The notes under the pieces are model-generated. The model was not told the origin of the DNA, did no database searches, and saw nothing but the letters and a program-made list of their open reading frames with translations. A stretch of 64,000 nucleotides of DNA. It comes from Firmicutes bacterium AM31-12AC (lineage in GTDB: Bacteria; Bacillota; Clostridia; Lachnospirales; Lachnospiraceae). Shown here in pieces: positions 38,589 to 48,237 of this stretch (positions within the stretch are counted from its first letter, which is position 1; every line of letters begins with the position of its first letter). The position numbers and the translations under genes were made by a program. Location: contig QUJA01000003.1 of NCBI GenBank assembly GCA_003480425.1, positions 1 through 64,000 on the forward strand, written 5' to 3'.

Positions 38589-39716
38589 TTAGTCATACAA
38601 GTTTGGAGAGATGTCAGCATCATCCATGTTTGTTGAATCATACCAGTAACCATCTGTCTGAACGTCTTTAACTTCTTTTCCTTCGCAGATGTCATACAGT
38701 GTTTCGATAGAAATTTTACCCTGCATTAATGGAGACTGTGTAACAGCACCGATGAGTGTTCCGTCTTTAACAGCTGCTTTGATTGTAGATCCAGCGTCGA
38801 ATCCAGCTGCGATGATGTTTTTCTCAACATCTGATCCCAATACATTCAGGTTCTGGTTAGCTGTAAGAAGACCTTCAGCTGAAACCTGGTTAGAACCGAA
38901 CATAGCGATTGTATCGTTTTTGTTCATGATGTTAGATGCCTCTGTAGCGCACAGCTCAACTGTTGTCTGTGCAGGTACAGCTACTTCGATGATGATATCA
39001 GCTTTTTTAGCATCTCCGTTGTCCTTTACAAGGTTAACATAGTAGTCATTTCCAACTACTGCACATGTTTTTCCATCTTCTTTAGCAAGTTCGATAAATC
39101 TGTTTACGAATCCCATTCCACGCTCTGTGATGTTAGCAGATGTAGCATCCTGGTTAACTTCACCTACACGAACCTGTCCGTCAGCTTTTGCGATTTTATC
39201 TTTAACTGCTTCGTAAATTTTGTCTGCTGCGATAGCACCAGCACCACCGTTGTCTGTAACTACTGTAGCGTATACAGATCCTTCTGGAGCATCAGGTACA
39301 CCTGAGTCGAAACATACTACTGGGATACCTTTGTCTTTTGCTGACTGAAGTGCTTCAAGAACTGAGTTCTGATCACAAGCAGCAAGTGCGATTCCGTCTG
39401 GGTTCTGGTTGATTGCGTTGTTCAGCATGTTTACCTGGTCAGCGATATCAGACTCTGCGTTAGGACCTGTTGTATTTGTTGTTACACCCAGTTCTTCCTG
39501 TGCCTGTTCGATTCCCTGTACAGCTGCCTGCCAGTATGAAGACTGGAAGCTCTTTACAACTACTTCGAAGTGATATCCTTTTCCTGAATCTCCGTCAGAT
39601 TTTGCGCTGTCTGATGGAGAATCACTTGAGCTTGAAGATGAGCTTCCGCCACATCCAGCAAGAAGTCCTGCTACCATACATCCACCAAGTAATACTGCTA
39701 AAACTCTCTTTTTCAT
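38589..39716 (-). CDS. Sugar ABC transporter substrate-binding lipoprotein
   Basis: A 375-residue periplasmic-binding-protein type I lipoprotein. The signal MKKRVLAVLLGGCMVAGLLAGC ends at the lipobox Cys and is followed by a Ser/Gly-rich linker. The mature part resembles RbsB/MglB-type pentose/hexose binders. The start at 39716 is set by AAGGAGGAC. It is the last gene of permease-ATPase-permease-binder. Fucose is the likely ligand by context; this is inference. Confidence 0.9.
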   Translation of the reverse strand: MKKRVLAVLLGGCMVAGLLAGCGGSSSSSSSDSPSDSAKSDGDSGKGYHFEVVVKSFQSSYWQAAVQGIEQAQEELGVTTNTTGPNAESDIADQVNMLNNAINQNPDGIALAACDQNSVLEALQSAKDKGIPVVCFDSGVPDAPEGSVYATVVTDNGGAGAIAADKIYEAVKDKIAKADGQVRVGEVNQDATSANITERGMGFVNRFIELAKEDGKTCAVVGNDYYVNLVKDNGDAKKADIIIEVAVPAQTTVELCATEASNIMNKNDTIAMFGSNQVSAEGLLTANQNLNVLGSDVEKNIIAAGFDAGSTIKAAVKDGTLIGAVTQSPLMQGKISIETLYDICEGKEVKDVQTDGYWYDSTNMDDADISPNLYD

Positions 39717-39868
39717 AATTTTTGTCCTCCTTGACATGAAAATGTTTTTTTCTTTTTCTATAGTAACAATCAGTCATTTCCCTCGTCTCTGATTGCTATC
39801 TATCTTTTTTAGGGGTGGCGGATTTTTTCCGCCACGATTGAATATTAATTATTTTTTCTTTTGTGAAA

Positions 39869-40873
39869 TTAGTTGTTTTCACCTTTTCTCTTCATGATAT
39901 CAACCAATACAGCTGCGATTAATACAAATCCTGTAATGATCTGCTGCCAGTTAGCCGTCAATCCGATGAATGGAAGTCCTGTCTTTAACAGACAGATTAC
40001 GAATACACCTGCAAGTGTTCCTGTGATACTTCCTGCGCCACCTGACATTGATACACCACCGATGATAGCTCCACCGATTGCTTCAAGCTCGAATCCGGCA
40101 CCACTACCTGGCTGAACTGTTGCGAAGATAGCTGAGTAAGAAATTGAAGCTAATCCTGCGAAGAATCCACAAATCACATAAGCCATAATGTGATAGAATG
40201 TTACGTTTACACCAGATAATTTTGTTGCTTCTTTATTACTTCCGATTGCAAGTGTATAACGTCCGATTTTTGTATGATTCAATACAAATGACATTAATAC
40301 TACTAACAAGATAATCCATATGAATCCGATTGGAATATTTGTTCCACCAACCTGAATCTTGAAGATTTTTCTGAACCATCCGCCTGCTGCTCCAGCTGCC
40401 GGCCATGAAATTCCGAATCCACCTGAAATAATAGATCCAAGTCCTCGAGTAATCATACATGTACAAAGTGTAGCTAAGAATGCAGGTAATTCCATAATTG
40501 CAACTAAGCATCCGTTTAAAACACCTACTGCCATACCCATTAAGATACTAATCAGAATACCAACTCCTGTAGGAAGTCCCTGATGCACGATCAAATATCC
40601 ACCTACAAGTGAGTAACAAATAAGTCCTGTACCAATGGAAAGGTCTACACCGCCTGTCATCAATGTAAATGCAACTCCAATTGCCATCAATGAAATATAA
40701 TATGAGAAATCAAGGATGTTAACAATTGTTGTATATTTTCTAAAGTTCGGGCTCATTATGCAGAAGAAGATAAACAATGCAATTACTACGAGAAGAACGA
40801 TTACTTTCTGTCCTCCAAGTCTATCGATTGTCGACTTCTTCGTACCAGCCGTTTTCGTCGTTGTTTTTGCCAT
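39869..40873 (-). CDS. Sugar ABC transporter permease (RbsC family) 1
   Basis: A 334-residue permease with about ten membrane helices and the family loop GGVDLSIGTGLI plus the EAA-like stretch GGAIIGGVSMSGG. The start at 40873 follows GGGAGG. It differs in sequence from the second permease at 42435, so the transporter is probably a heterodimer. Confidence 0.9.
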   Translation of the reverse strand: MAKTTTKTAGTKKSTIDRLGGQKVIVLLVVIALFIFFCIMSPNFRKYTTIVNILDFSYYISLMAIGVAFTLMTGGVDLSIGTGLICYSLVGGYLIVHQGLPTGVGILISILMGMAVGVLNGCLVAIMELPAFLATLCTCMITRGLGSIISGGFGISWPAAGAAGGWFRKIFKIQVGGTNIPIGFIWIILLVVLMSFVLNHTKIGRYTLAIGSNKEATKLSGVNVTFYHIMAYVICGFFAGLASISYSAIFATVQPGSGAGFELEAIGGAIIGGVSMSGGAGSITGTLAGVFVICLLKTGLPFIGLTANWQQIITGFVLIAAVLVDIMKRKGENN

Positions 40874-40886
40874 TACTTTTTCCTCC

Positions 40887-42383
40887 CTAATCAATCTCTC
40901 GTGTAGCCATGTTCATGATATTTTCCTGTGTAGCCTCGGAAATATCCAGCTCACCAGTTTTCTTTCCTTCACACATTACGACGATTCTATCACTCATACG
41001 TAATATTTCTGTCATCTCTGAGGAAATCATAATAATGGCTTTTCCTTCTGCTGCCAACTGATTCATCAGTTTGTAAATCTCATTTTTAGCTCCAACGTCG
41101 ATACCTCTTGTAGGCTCATCGAAAATCAGAATCTCTGAATCTCTTGTCAGCCATTTAGCGATAACAACTTTCTGCTGGTTACCACCTGACAGGTTTACTA
41201 CCAGCTGATCTACTGTTGGTGTTTTTGTTGCAAGAGATTCTACATATTTCTTAGCAACTTCTTTCTCTTTCTTCTTATCGATAAAGATACCCTTCATGAA
41301 CTGTTCCATTGTTGCCATTGTTGTATTCTCAGCAACTGATTTCTGAACAACAATTCCGTATCTCTTTCTATCTTCTGAAAGATATCCGATACCACATCTA
41401 ACAGCATCTTCCGGACTCTTGATTGTAACTTTTTTACCATTAATGTAAATGTCACCACTGTCGATTGGGTCAGCTCCAAATAAAGCTCTTGCTGTCTCTG
41501 TACGTCCGGCACCCATAAGTCCTGAGAATCCAAGGATTTCACCTTTTCGTAATTCAAAACTTACATCCTGAACCATCTTACCTGCATTGAGGTGTTCTAC
41601 CTTCAGAACAACCGGTGCATCTTTTGGTACTGTACTTTCAGTCTTAGGATCTTCATAGATAACACGACCAACCATCATGTTGATGATATCGTCTTTTGTA
41701 CTATCTTTTGTGATCAATGTTCCAACATACTGACCATCTCGCATAACTGTAACACGGTCTGTAATGACTTTAATCTCATCCATACGATGTGAGATATAAA
41801 CAATACCAAGCTGTTTTTCTCTCAAATCACGAATGATTTTAAAGAGTTCCTGAATCTCTGTCTCTGTTAATGCAGCAGATGGTTCGTCAAAGACGATTAC
41901 TTTTGCATCATGAGAGATTGCTTTTGCGATCTCACACATCTGCTGTTTTCCGACTGTCAGGTTCGCCATTTTTTCTTTTGGATCAATATCGATGTTCATT
42001 CTGTCGAACAGCTTCTTAGCTTCTTCATTCATCTTCTTATCATCAATGCTAAGTCCTTTTTTGAACTCACGTCCGATAAAAATGTTCTGTGCAACAGTCA
42101 GATCACCTAACATGTTCAACTCCTGATGTACGATGATAACACCTGCATCCTGAGCTTCTCTTGCGTTTGTAAATTCTACTTCTTTTCCTTCATATGTAAT
42201 TGTACCGGAATCTTTTTTGTAAATACCTGTCAACACTTTCATCAATGTTGATTTACCGGCACCGTTCTCTCCCATAAGTGCAAGGACTTCACCTTTTCTC
42301 ACTTCCAGGTTTACATGATCCAAAGCATGTACACCAGGGAAAGACTTGTCAATATCTTTCATCGTTAAAATAACTTCGCCCAT
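40887..42383 (-). CDS. Sugar ABC transporter ATPase (RbsA/MglA type)
   Basis: A 498-residue fused ATPase with two nucleotide domains. The first has Walker A GENGAGKST and signature LTVGKQQM; the second has the usual degenerate GLMGAGRTE loop and intact NLSGGNQQKV signature. It powers import of a monosaccharide. It lies between the two permease genes with short gaps. Confidence 0.93.
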   Translation of the reverse strand: MGEVILTMKDIDKSFPGVHALDHVNLEVRKGEVLALMGENGAGKSTLMKVLTGIYKKDSGTITYEGKEVEFTNAREAQDAGVIIVHQELNMLGDLTVAQNIFIGREFKKGLSIDDKKMNEEAKKLFDRMNIDIDPKEKMANLTVGKQQMCEIAKAISHDAKVIVFDEPSAALTETEIQELFKIIRDLREKQLGIVYISHRMDEIKVITDRVTVMRDGQYVGTLITKDSTKDDIINMMVGRVIYEDPKTESTVPKDAPVVLKVEHLNAGKMVQDVSFELRKGEILGFSGLMGAGRTETARALFGADPIDSGDIYINGKKVTIKSPEDAVRCGIGYLSEDRKRYGIVVQKSVAENTTMATMEQFMKGIFIDKKKEKEVAKKYVESLATKTPTVDQLVVNLSGGNQQKVVIAKWLTRDSEILIFDEPTRGIDVGAKNEIYKLMNQLAAEGKAIIMISSEMTEILRMSDRIVVMCEGKKTGELDISEATQENIMNMATREID

Positions 42384-42434
42384 TCTATTACCCTTGCCTT
42401 TCTGTTCTCAATCTCAATTTCCCATGTATCATTA

Positions 42435-43409
42435 TTAGTTCTTTCTACGTCTTGCAACAACATCACTGAATACTGCAACGATAACAATAATACCTGTAAT
42501 AATAAGCTGATAATCTTTTCTTAAGCCAAGAGCCAGAATTCCTTCCTGAAGTAAAGCGATGATAAACACACCGATTACAGTACCGCTGATAGAAGCAAGA
42601 CCTCCTGCCATGGAAGTTCCTCCCATTACACAACCAGCAATTGCTTCGTTGTTGTACTGATCACCATATCCAGGCTGAACTGTTGTATAAGCAGCTACAT
42701 AGAAGAGTGCGCTGATTCCTACAAGGAGTCCACAGATAACATATGCTGCCATCTCCCATTTTTTAACATTTACACCTGAAAGTCGAACAGCTTCTTTGTT
42801 GCTTCCAAGTGAAAGAATGTAACGTCCGATTCTTGTCTTGTTCAAAATCACTGCACAAATAACTGCAACAGCCAAGAAAACAATCAAACCTACCGGAATA
42901 TCCCCAACTTTGATAAGGTTTCTGTACCATCCACCTTCCTGTGATGCCTGTGGCCAGCTGACTGACTGTGTCTTTGTGTATACAGATGCAATACCTTTTG
43001 CAATGTTCATACTTGCCATTGAAGTGATGAATGAAGGTACTGACCAATATGCTACAAGATATCCGTTAAAGACACCAAACACAAGTCCTACAAGTAAGCT
43101 GATTATCATTGCTGCTGCCATAGGTACACCATGTGCTGTCAGGCTGTAACCTGCAACCAATGCACAACAGAACATAACTGGTCCGATAGAGAAGTCGATT
43201 CCGCCTGTTGCGATTACGAATGTAACTCCCAATGATAAGAACCCTAAAAAGTATGCATAGTTGAGAGCGCTCAGAATACGAGTTGTTCCAGCGAATCTGC
43301 CCTGTGTCATTACACAGAAAAATCCGTACAAGAGAAGCAAAACACCGCATAACACGATTCTGTTAAACCCTACCTTTTGTACAAAAGGATTTTGTTTAAT
43401 TTTTCCCAC
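42435..43409 (-). CDS. Sugar ABC transporter permease (RbsC family) 2
   Basis: A 324-residue permease with about ten membrane helices and motifs GGIDFSIGPVMF and GTSMAGGLASISG. It begins at a GTG (43409) behind AGGAGGAAG. It is the first gene of the transporter operon. Upstream, TATACT near 43468 has no good -35, as expected of an activator-dependent promoter. Confidence 0.9.
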   Translation of the reverse strand: MGKIKQNPFVQKVGFNRIVLCGVLLLLYGFFCVMTQGRFAGTTRILSALNYAYFLGFLSLGVTFVIATGGIDFSIGPVMFCCALVAGYSLTAHGVPMAAAMIISLLVGLVFGVFNGYLVAYWSVPSFITSMASMNIAKGIASVYTKTQSVSWPQASQEGGWYRNLIKVGDIPVGLIVFLAVAVICAVILNKTRIGRYILSLGSNKEAVRLSGVNVKKWEMAAYVICGLLVGISALFYVAAYTTVQPGYGDQYNNEAIAGCVMGGTSMAGGLASISGTVIGVFIIALLQEGILALGLRKDYQLIITGIIVIVAVFSDVVARRRKN

Positions 43410-43504
43410 GTTTCTTCCTCCTAGTTCTTTAATCTTATCTTTTCCCTTAAGACTTGTACTAAGTATAAACTTTATTAAATAATTATGAAATTGAATATCT
43501 TACT

Positions 43505-43550
43505 AAAAAAGGTTAAAAATTTCCTATTTGGAAATTTTTAACCTTTTTTT
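43505..43550 (-). terminator. Strong terminator after the sensor operon
   Basis: A 20-nt stem AAAAAAGGTTAAAAATTTCC paired with GGAAATTTTTAACCTTTTTT around TATTT. It ends the sensor operon and separates it from the transporter promoter. Confidence 0.9.
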
Positions 43551-43564
43551 GAATACAATTTACC

Positions 43565-44560
43565 TTATTGTCCCGAGAACGGATAAAGCAATCTTTGATT
43601 TTCTTCTTCATACATATTGTCTCTGGTAATAAGTTTACAGCCGGAATCAAGTGTTTTTTCTACTGTTTTCCCTTCTAACAGGGCAATTGCCTGTTCCACC
43701 CCCATATACCCCATATTAAATGGTTTCTGAATGATGATTCCATCAAAAACCCCTTCTTCCAAAAGTTGAATTTCTTCTACCGAATTATCAAAGCCAACCA
43801 TTTTAATCTTTTTTTCCATCCCCATATCCTTTATTGCTCTTGCAGTTCCCACTGCTGCATATTCATTTGTTCCAATAAGCAACCGAATATCCGGATTTTT
43901 CATCAACATTGTTTTGGTCTGACTGTATGCTTTTTCATATGAAGAATCGCAATACAAAATATCTACAATATTCGCTTTGTAATTTTCAAGACCGTCTCTT
44001 ATTCCATTTTCACGCTCTATCTCTGTAGATGTTCCTTTTACATGCCCCATGATACCAATTTTTATGTCCTCATCAATCAACGTCTTTGCATATTCCCCTA
44101 ATTCTTTACCAGCTTTATAATTATCTGTAGAGACTTCGCAGTCAGCAATATCATTTTCTGTAGTAGAATCAATATAGATCAAGGTAATTCCAGCATCCTT
44201 CACTTTCTGAAGCACATCATGCAGCAATGAATAATCCGACGGTGCAACCAGAATTGCATCCGGATTTTTCTGAATACTTTCTTCAATTGTTTTTATCTGT
44301 GTCTCAACATCATCTTCTGAACGGCCACCCAAAACTTCAATTTCTGCTCCAAACTCTTCTGCTCCCAGTTCTGCACCTTTTATAAGTGCCGTCCAGAAAT
44401 CATTTGCAGAATCTATCGTCTTAGGGACAAAAATCAAATGATATGTCTTTTCCTTTTCCTGCTCTTCCTGCACCTGGATTCCGAAAGTTACCAGAATAGT
44501 CGCAAGAAGTATAAACAACACTATCCTGGTCCCTACTTTTCTACTCATCTGTCTACTCAT
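43565..44560 (-). CDS. Membrane-tethered periplasmic sugar-binding protein of the sensor operon
   Basis: A 331-residue type I binding protein with an uncleaved-looking N-terminal signal/anchor (VLFILLATILVTFG) and no lipobox Cys. The fold marks FVPKTIDSANDFWTALIKGAE and LIGTNEYAAVGTARAI are clear. Its start overlaps the histidine kinase stop by 8 nt. It probably presents the sugar to the kinase, like ChvE-type helpers; ligand unknown. Confidence 0.85.
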   Translation of the reverse strand: MSRQMSRKVGTRIVLFILLATILVTFGIQVQEEQEKEKTYHLIFVPKTIDSANDFWTALIKGAELGAEEFGAEIEVLGGRSEDDVETQIKTIEESIQKNPDAILVAPSDYSLLHDVLQKVKDAGITLIYIDSTTENDIADCEVSTDNYKAGKELGEYAKTLIDEDIKIGIMGHVKGTSTEIERENGIRDGLENYKANIVDILYCDSSYEKAYSQTKTMLMKNPDIRLLIGTNEYAAVGTARAIKDMGMEKKIKMVGFDNSVEEIQLLEEGVFDGIIIQKPFNMGYMGVEQAIALLEGKTVEKTLDSGCKLITRDNMYEEENQRLLYPFSGQ

Positions 44561-46364
44561 GGTTTTCTCCTCCGTCTAACGGAATTGTAACTGTCGCCAC
44601 TGTTCCTTCTCCTTGTCTGCTGATATATGAAATCCCATATTCCGGTCCATAATATAATTGCAGTCTTTTTTGTACATTTGGCACACCTACACCATTTGAT
44701 TTTGGCTTTTTCTCTTTTTTCTGTTTTTCATCAAAAATATATTTCAAAGTTTCTTCGTCCATGCCTACGCCATCATCTGTAATTGTAATATATCCTTTTT
44801 TGCCCCTTACATATCCGCGTATGCTGATTTTTCCTTTTGTATCTTTATATTTTAATCCATGGTAAATCGCATTTTCTACCAATGGCTGAATTGCAAATTT
44901 TATAATGGACACACTACATATTTCAGGATCCACATCAATTGTATATTCCAGTTTATCTTTGTAGCGCATTTTCTGAATGGTCAGATAACTTTGCACATAA
45001 TTCATTTCCTCTTCTACTCTTACTTGTTCTTTGTCATTACTGATACTTTGTCGTAATAATTTAGCCAGAGCTGAAGTCATCAGTACTACATCGTCATTTT
45101 GTCCGGCTTCCGCCATCCATATGATTGAATCTAACGTATTATATAAGAAATGAGGATTGATCTGTGCCTGCAAAGCTTTCATTTCACTTTTTCGTTTTTC
45201 TTTCTGTGCGGCAACATTTTGCTCCATCAACTCCTGGATTCGTTTTGTCATCACATTAAATGATTTCGTCAAGCTTCCAATTTCATTCATTGTTGTCACT
45301 TCTACATTTGCCTGTTGAAATTTTCCTTCTTCGACTTTGCTCATCGAATCACGTAAAAGTAAAATTGGTCGTGTGATTTCTTTTGACAACAAACTTGAAA
45401 TCACAATAACTGCCAACAATAGTATTGCAGCGACCATAATGTAATTCAACTGTGTCTGTTTGCTGTTTTTCAACAATTCCTTTGTATCCATTGCCCCAAC
45501 AACCGTCCAACCGGTTTTTGTTGATTTGGACATTGTATACAGTTTATTTTCTCCATCACGCTTTATTTCCAGATAATCTGCTTTACAATCCATGATTTCC
45601 CGAATGTTCTCTACCATCAGTCCGCCATACATCAACTGCTGCTTTGGATGATAGATTATATTTCCATCTTCATCTAAAATAAAAATATAACCTTTTTCTC
45701 CAATATTATTTTTATTACACAGATCACTAATTGCACTATAGTTCAAATCCATGAAGAAAACGCCTTCTCGCTTTCCTGATTGATTATTCACCAATGCACG
45801 GCTTAGCGTGATAACCCATTTATAACTTGTAGGAATTGCATTCTGCACATGTGAAGATGACACAGCAATTCCACTTTTAGATTGCATTGCCTCCTGATAC
45901 CAATCCAATGACTGCACATCTATATAGTCTGTCAGGCTTCCGTCTTCATCATTTACAAGATATTTTCCATTTTCTGCCACTGCTGCAACATTCGAAATAT
46001 CATTTCTACTTTCCTTGATTGTTGCAAACTGTGTTAAGATACGTTTTTTCTCTTCCTCAAACTCTTCTTCTGTTTGATGTTCATCAAAGAAATATTTTGC
46101 TACGTCTGTACTTTTTGCCATCAATGAAGACGTATTCTCCATGTAGTCGATATAATTGTCTATATCTGAATTTACCTGTTTGATGATCTGTGTAGAATAA
46201 TCAATCGAATTTTCATAAATTGTTTTCTTTGTAGAATTCATAGCAATCACCAAAAAGATAACTACCGCGATTACCATTAACACAGAAAATGAAACCAGCA
46301 TCGTATTCTGAATACTTTTGAATCTTCCGAAAAATGTTCTGGAATGTTCTTTTTGCTTTCTCAT
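44553..46364 (-). CDS. Sensor histidine kinase, YesM type
   Basis: A 603-residue kinase with a membrane helix (about 20-42), an extracytoplasmic dCache-like domain (45-290), a second helix (about 300-322), HAMP (325-377), a His_kinase domain with the phosphorylated His in LQAQINPHFLYNTLDSI (about 400) and a GHKL ATPase (ITDDGVGMDEE). It pairs with the response regulator just upstream (ATGA overlap). Confidence 0.92.
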   Translation of the reverse strand: MRKQKEHSRTFFGRFKSIQNTMLVSFSVLMVIAVVIFLVIAMNSTKKTIYENSIDYSTQIIKQVNSDIDNYIDYMENTSSLMAKSTDVAKYFFDEHQTEEEFEEEKKRILTQFATIKESRNDISNVAAVAENGKYLVNDEDGSLTDYIDVQSLDWYQEAMQSKSGIAVSSSHVQNAIPTSYKWVITLSRALVNNQSGKREGVFFMDLNYSAISDLCNKNNIGEKGYIFILDEDGNIIYHPKQQLMYGGLMVENIREIMDCKADYLEIKRDGENKLYTMSKSTKTGWTVVGAMDTKELLKNSKQTQLNYIMVAAILLLAVIVISSLLSKEITRPILLLRDSMSKVEEGKFQQANVEVTTMNEIGSLTKSFNVMTKRIQELMEQNVAAQKEKRKSEMKALQAQINPHFLYNTLDSIIWMAEAGQNDDVVLMTSALAKLLRQSISNDKEQVRVEEEMNYVQSYLTIQKMRYKDKLEYTIDVDPEICSVSIIKFAIQPLVENAIYHGLKYKDTKGKISIRGYVRGKKGYITITDDGVGMDEETLKYIFDEKQKKEKKPKSNGVGVPNVQKRLQLYYGPEYGISYISRQGEGTVATVTIPLDGGENHE

Positions 46365-47971
46365 GATTTTCTTCCTTTAGCATATTCTTTCGGTGACATC
46401 CCTGTTGCCTTCTTGAAGGCAATACCAAAATAGTGTGGATCACTAAAACCAACTTTTTCTGCAATTTCGTAATTTTTCATCGTTGTCTTTTGTAGCATTT
46501 GTTTTGCTTTTTCCATTCGGACACTTGTCAATACTTCCAGAAATGTTTTTCCAGTCTCTTCTTTAAAGATTGTACTGAATCTGCTTGTACTAATATTTAA
46601 ATATTCGCATACACTGTTCAAACTCAAATCGGGATTTCCGTAATTATCTTTTATATACTCCATTGCCTGTGCTGCTTGTCTTTCTCCGCTGGTCTGGCAT
46701 GCTTCCTGTACTGCTTTTAATCCGGATAGTGCATATTCTTTTGTAATCTCCATTGCCTGGTCCAGATTTCTTGCCTCTGTAATACTTGTAAGGGCAGAAT
46801 CCGGTAACACAAATGATTCCTGCGTTTCACGCCCCACCTCGTATACAATCTGTAAAACATGCTGAAGATATGCAATTGACTTTCTTCTATTAATATAGCC
46901 TGTTTTCAACCAGCTTCTCATGTGTTCCATAGCATCGTCCAGGACTTCTCTATCTCCTCCTCTGATAGCTATAGCAATATCACGATAATCCATCTCTAAT
47001 TCCATGGGATTTTCTTTTTGTTTTTCCTCTTCACAGTCAAACATGATTCCAGAACCTTTGGTATATCGATATTGAAGCACTTCGCTTGCACTCTCATATG
47101 ATTTGGAAAGCTCCTCAAGTGAATCCACATAGCATCCCATTCCCATGGAAATGCTCAGCTGCATAGCAGAATATACATTTTTCTGAATATCCTTGCATAT
47201 TTCAACAATTTCTTTTCTAAATTCCTGCGGGCGGTTCGTCCAAAGCAAAAGACACACTCTGTTATCTGCATCACGAAATGCGATTCCGGCATTATACTCT
47301 GAAATAATCTCACTGCTTATATTTTCTACAACAAATGCCATCAATGCACTTTCTTTTTTCTGCTCTGGATTTATCTCATATAATCCTGAATAAACATCAA
47401 TATCTATCACAACTGTTCTGTATAAACTTCCACTGATTTCAATATCAAATTCTTTCAACTCATCCAGACTTCTTTTTACTTCCTGCGTTCCTTTTACAAG
47501 ACGAGACAATATTCTGGAAATAATCACCGCTTCATTTTTTGTATAACTATGATACACTTTCGTCAACTGATCGATTTTTTTCTCTTCTTTTCTTTTGGAA
47601 TCCAGCTTTTCACGAATCCGAATCAAAACCTCTGACAGTTCTTTCGCTGTTACCGGCTTTAATATATACTCTGACACTTTATATTGTATTGCCTGTTTTG
47701 CATATTCAAAATCGCTATAACCGCTGAAAATAATAATTGCCGTCTGAGGACAATTTTCACTTAAATATTTGCTCAGTCCCATTCCATCTATGTATGGCAT
47801 ACAAATATCTGTCAGCACAACATCAACCGGATGACTTTTTACAAATTCAATAGCATCTTTTCCGTTTTCACAGTCTCCGACCAACTCATACCCCAGTTCA
47901 TTCCATTCTATTTTTTTGCTGATTGCTTCTCTGACAAGTATCTCATCATCTACCAGTAATACTTTATACAC
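46361..47971 (-). CDS. Response regulator with AraC output, YesN type
   Basis: A 536-residue regulator with a receiver domain (1-120; phospho-Asp in VDVVLTDICMPYIDG), a long middle region and a C-terminal AraC helix-turn-helix (about 435-536, FSDPHYFGIAFKKATGMSPKEY). It is first in the regulator-kinase-binder operon. The adjacent sugar ABC transporter is the probable target. Confidence 0.92.
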   Translation of the reverse strand: MYKVLLVDDEILVREAISKKIEWNELGYELVGDCENGKDAIEFVKSHPVDVVLTDICMPYIDGMGLSKYLSENCPQTAIIIFSGYSDFEYAKQAIQYKVSEYILKPVTAKELSEVLIRIREKLDSKRKEEKKIDQLTKVYHSYTKNEAVIISRILSRLVKGTQEVKRSLDELKEFDIEISGSLYRTVVIDIDVYSGLYEINPEQKKESALMAFVVENISSEIISEYNAGIAFRDADNRVCLLLWTNRPQEFRKEIVEICKDIQKNVYSAMQLSISMGMGCYVDSLEELSKSYESASEVLQYRYTKGSGIMFDCEEEKQKENPMELEMDYRDIAIAIRGGDREVLDDAMEHMRSWLKTGYINRRKSIAYLQHVLQIVYEVGRETQESFVLPDSALTSITEARNLDQAMEITKEYALSGLKAVQEACQTSGERQAAQAMEYIKDNYGNPDLSLNSVCEYLNISTSRFSTIFKEETGKTFLEVLTSVRMEKAKQMLQKTTMKNYEIAEKVGFSDPHYFGIAFKKATGMSPKEYAKGRKS

Positions 47972-48065
47972 ATTTTTCTCCTCCGTGTAATTTGCTCTTT
48001 ACGAGATTAATATTCTCTCAAAAATCTGTTATTAGTATACCTCAATTTACAACAAAAAACCACAA

Positions 48066-48183
48066 TCAGATGCTAAGCAATTGTGCTTTTTTATTAAAAC
48101 TAAGAATGTGCCTTGCACATTCTTGCGCCTGCGGCGGTCGCTTTCGATACCTACAGAGGTGGGAGTCATCTCACATCTGATCT
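48066..48183. repeat. Structured repeat sharing the GAGGTGGGAGTC end
   Basis: ATCAGATG (48066) and CATCTGAT (48175-48182) form the outer pair; GAATGTGCCTTGCACATTC makes an inner hairpin. The right part, CAGAGGTGGGAGTCATCTC, matches GAAGAGGTGGGAGTCTTCTC at 52820-52840. It sits between the sensor operon and the PTS operon. Confidence 0.6.
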
Positions 48184-48184
48184 A

Positions 48185-48212
48185 TCAAAAAAGACCGCAT
48201 AAGCGGTCTTTT
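48185..48212 (-). terminator. Terminator of the GlcNAc PTS operon
   Basis: AAAAGACCGC and GCGGTCTTTT pair around ATAA, with a T-run on the reverse strand. It lies 26 nt after the EIICB stop. Confidence 0.9.
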
Positions 48213-48237
48213 CGAAAAGGGATTTTTTATGTTTTAA

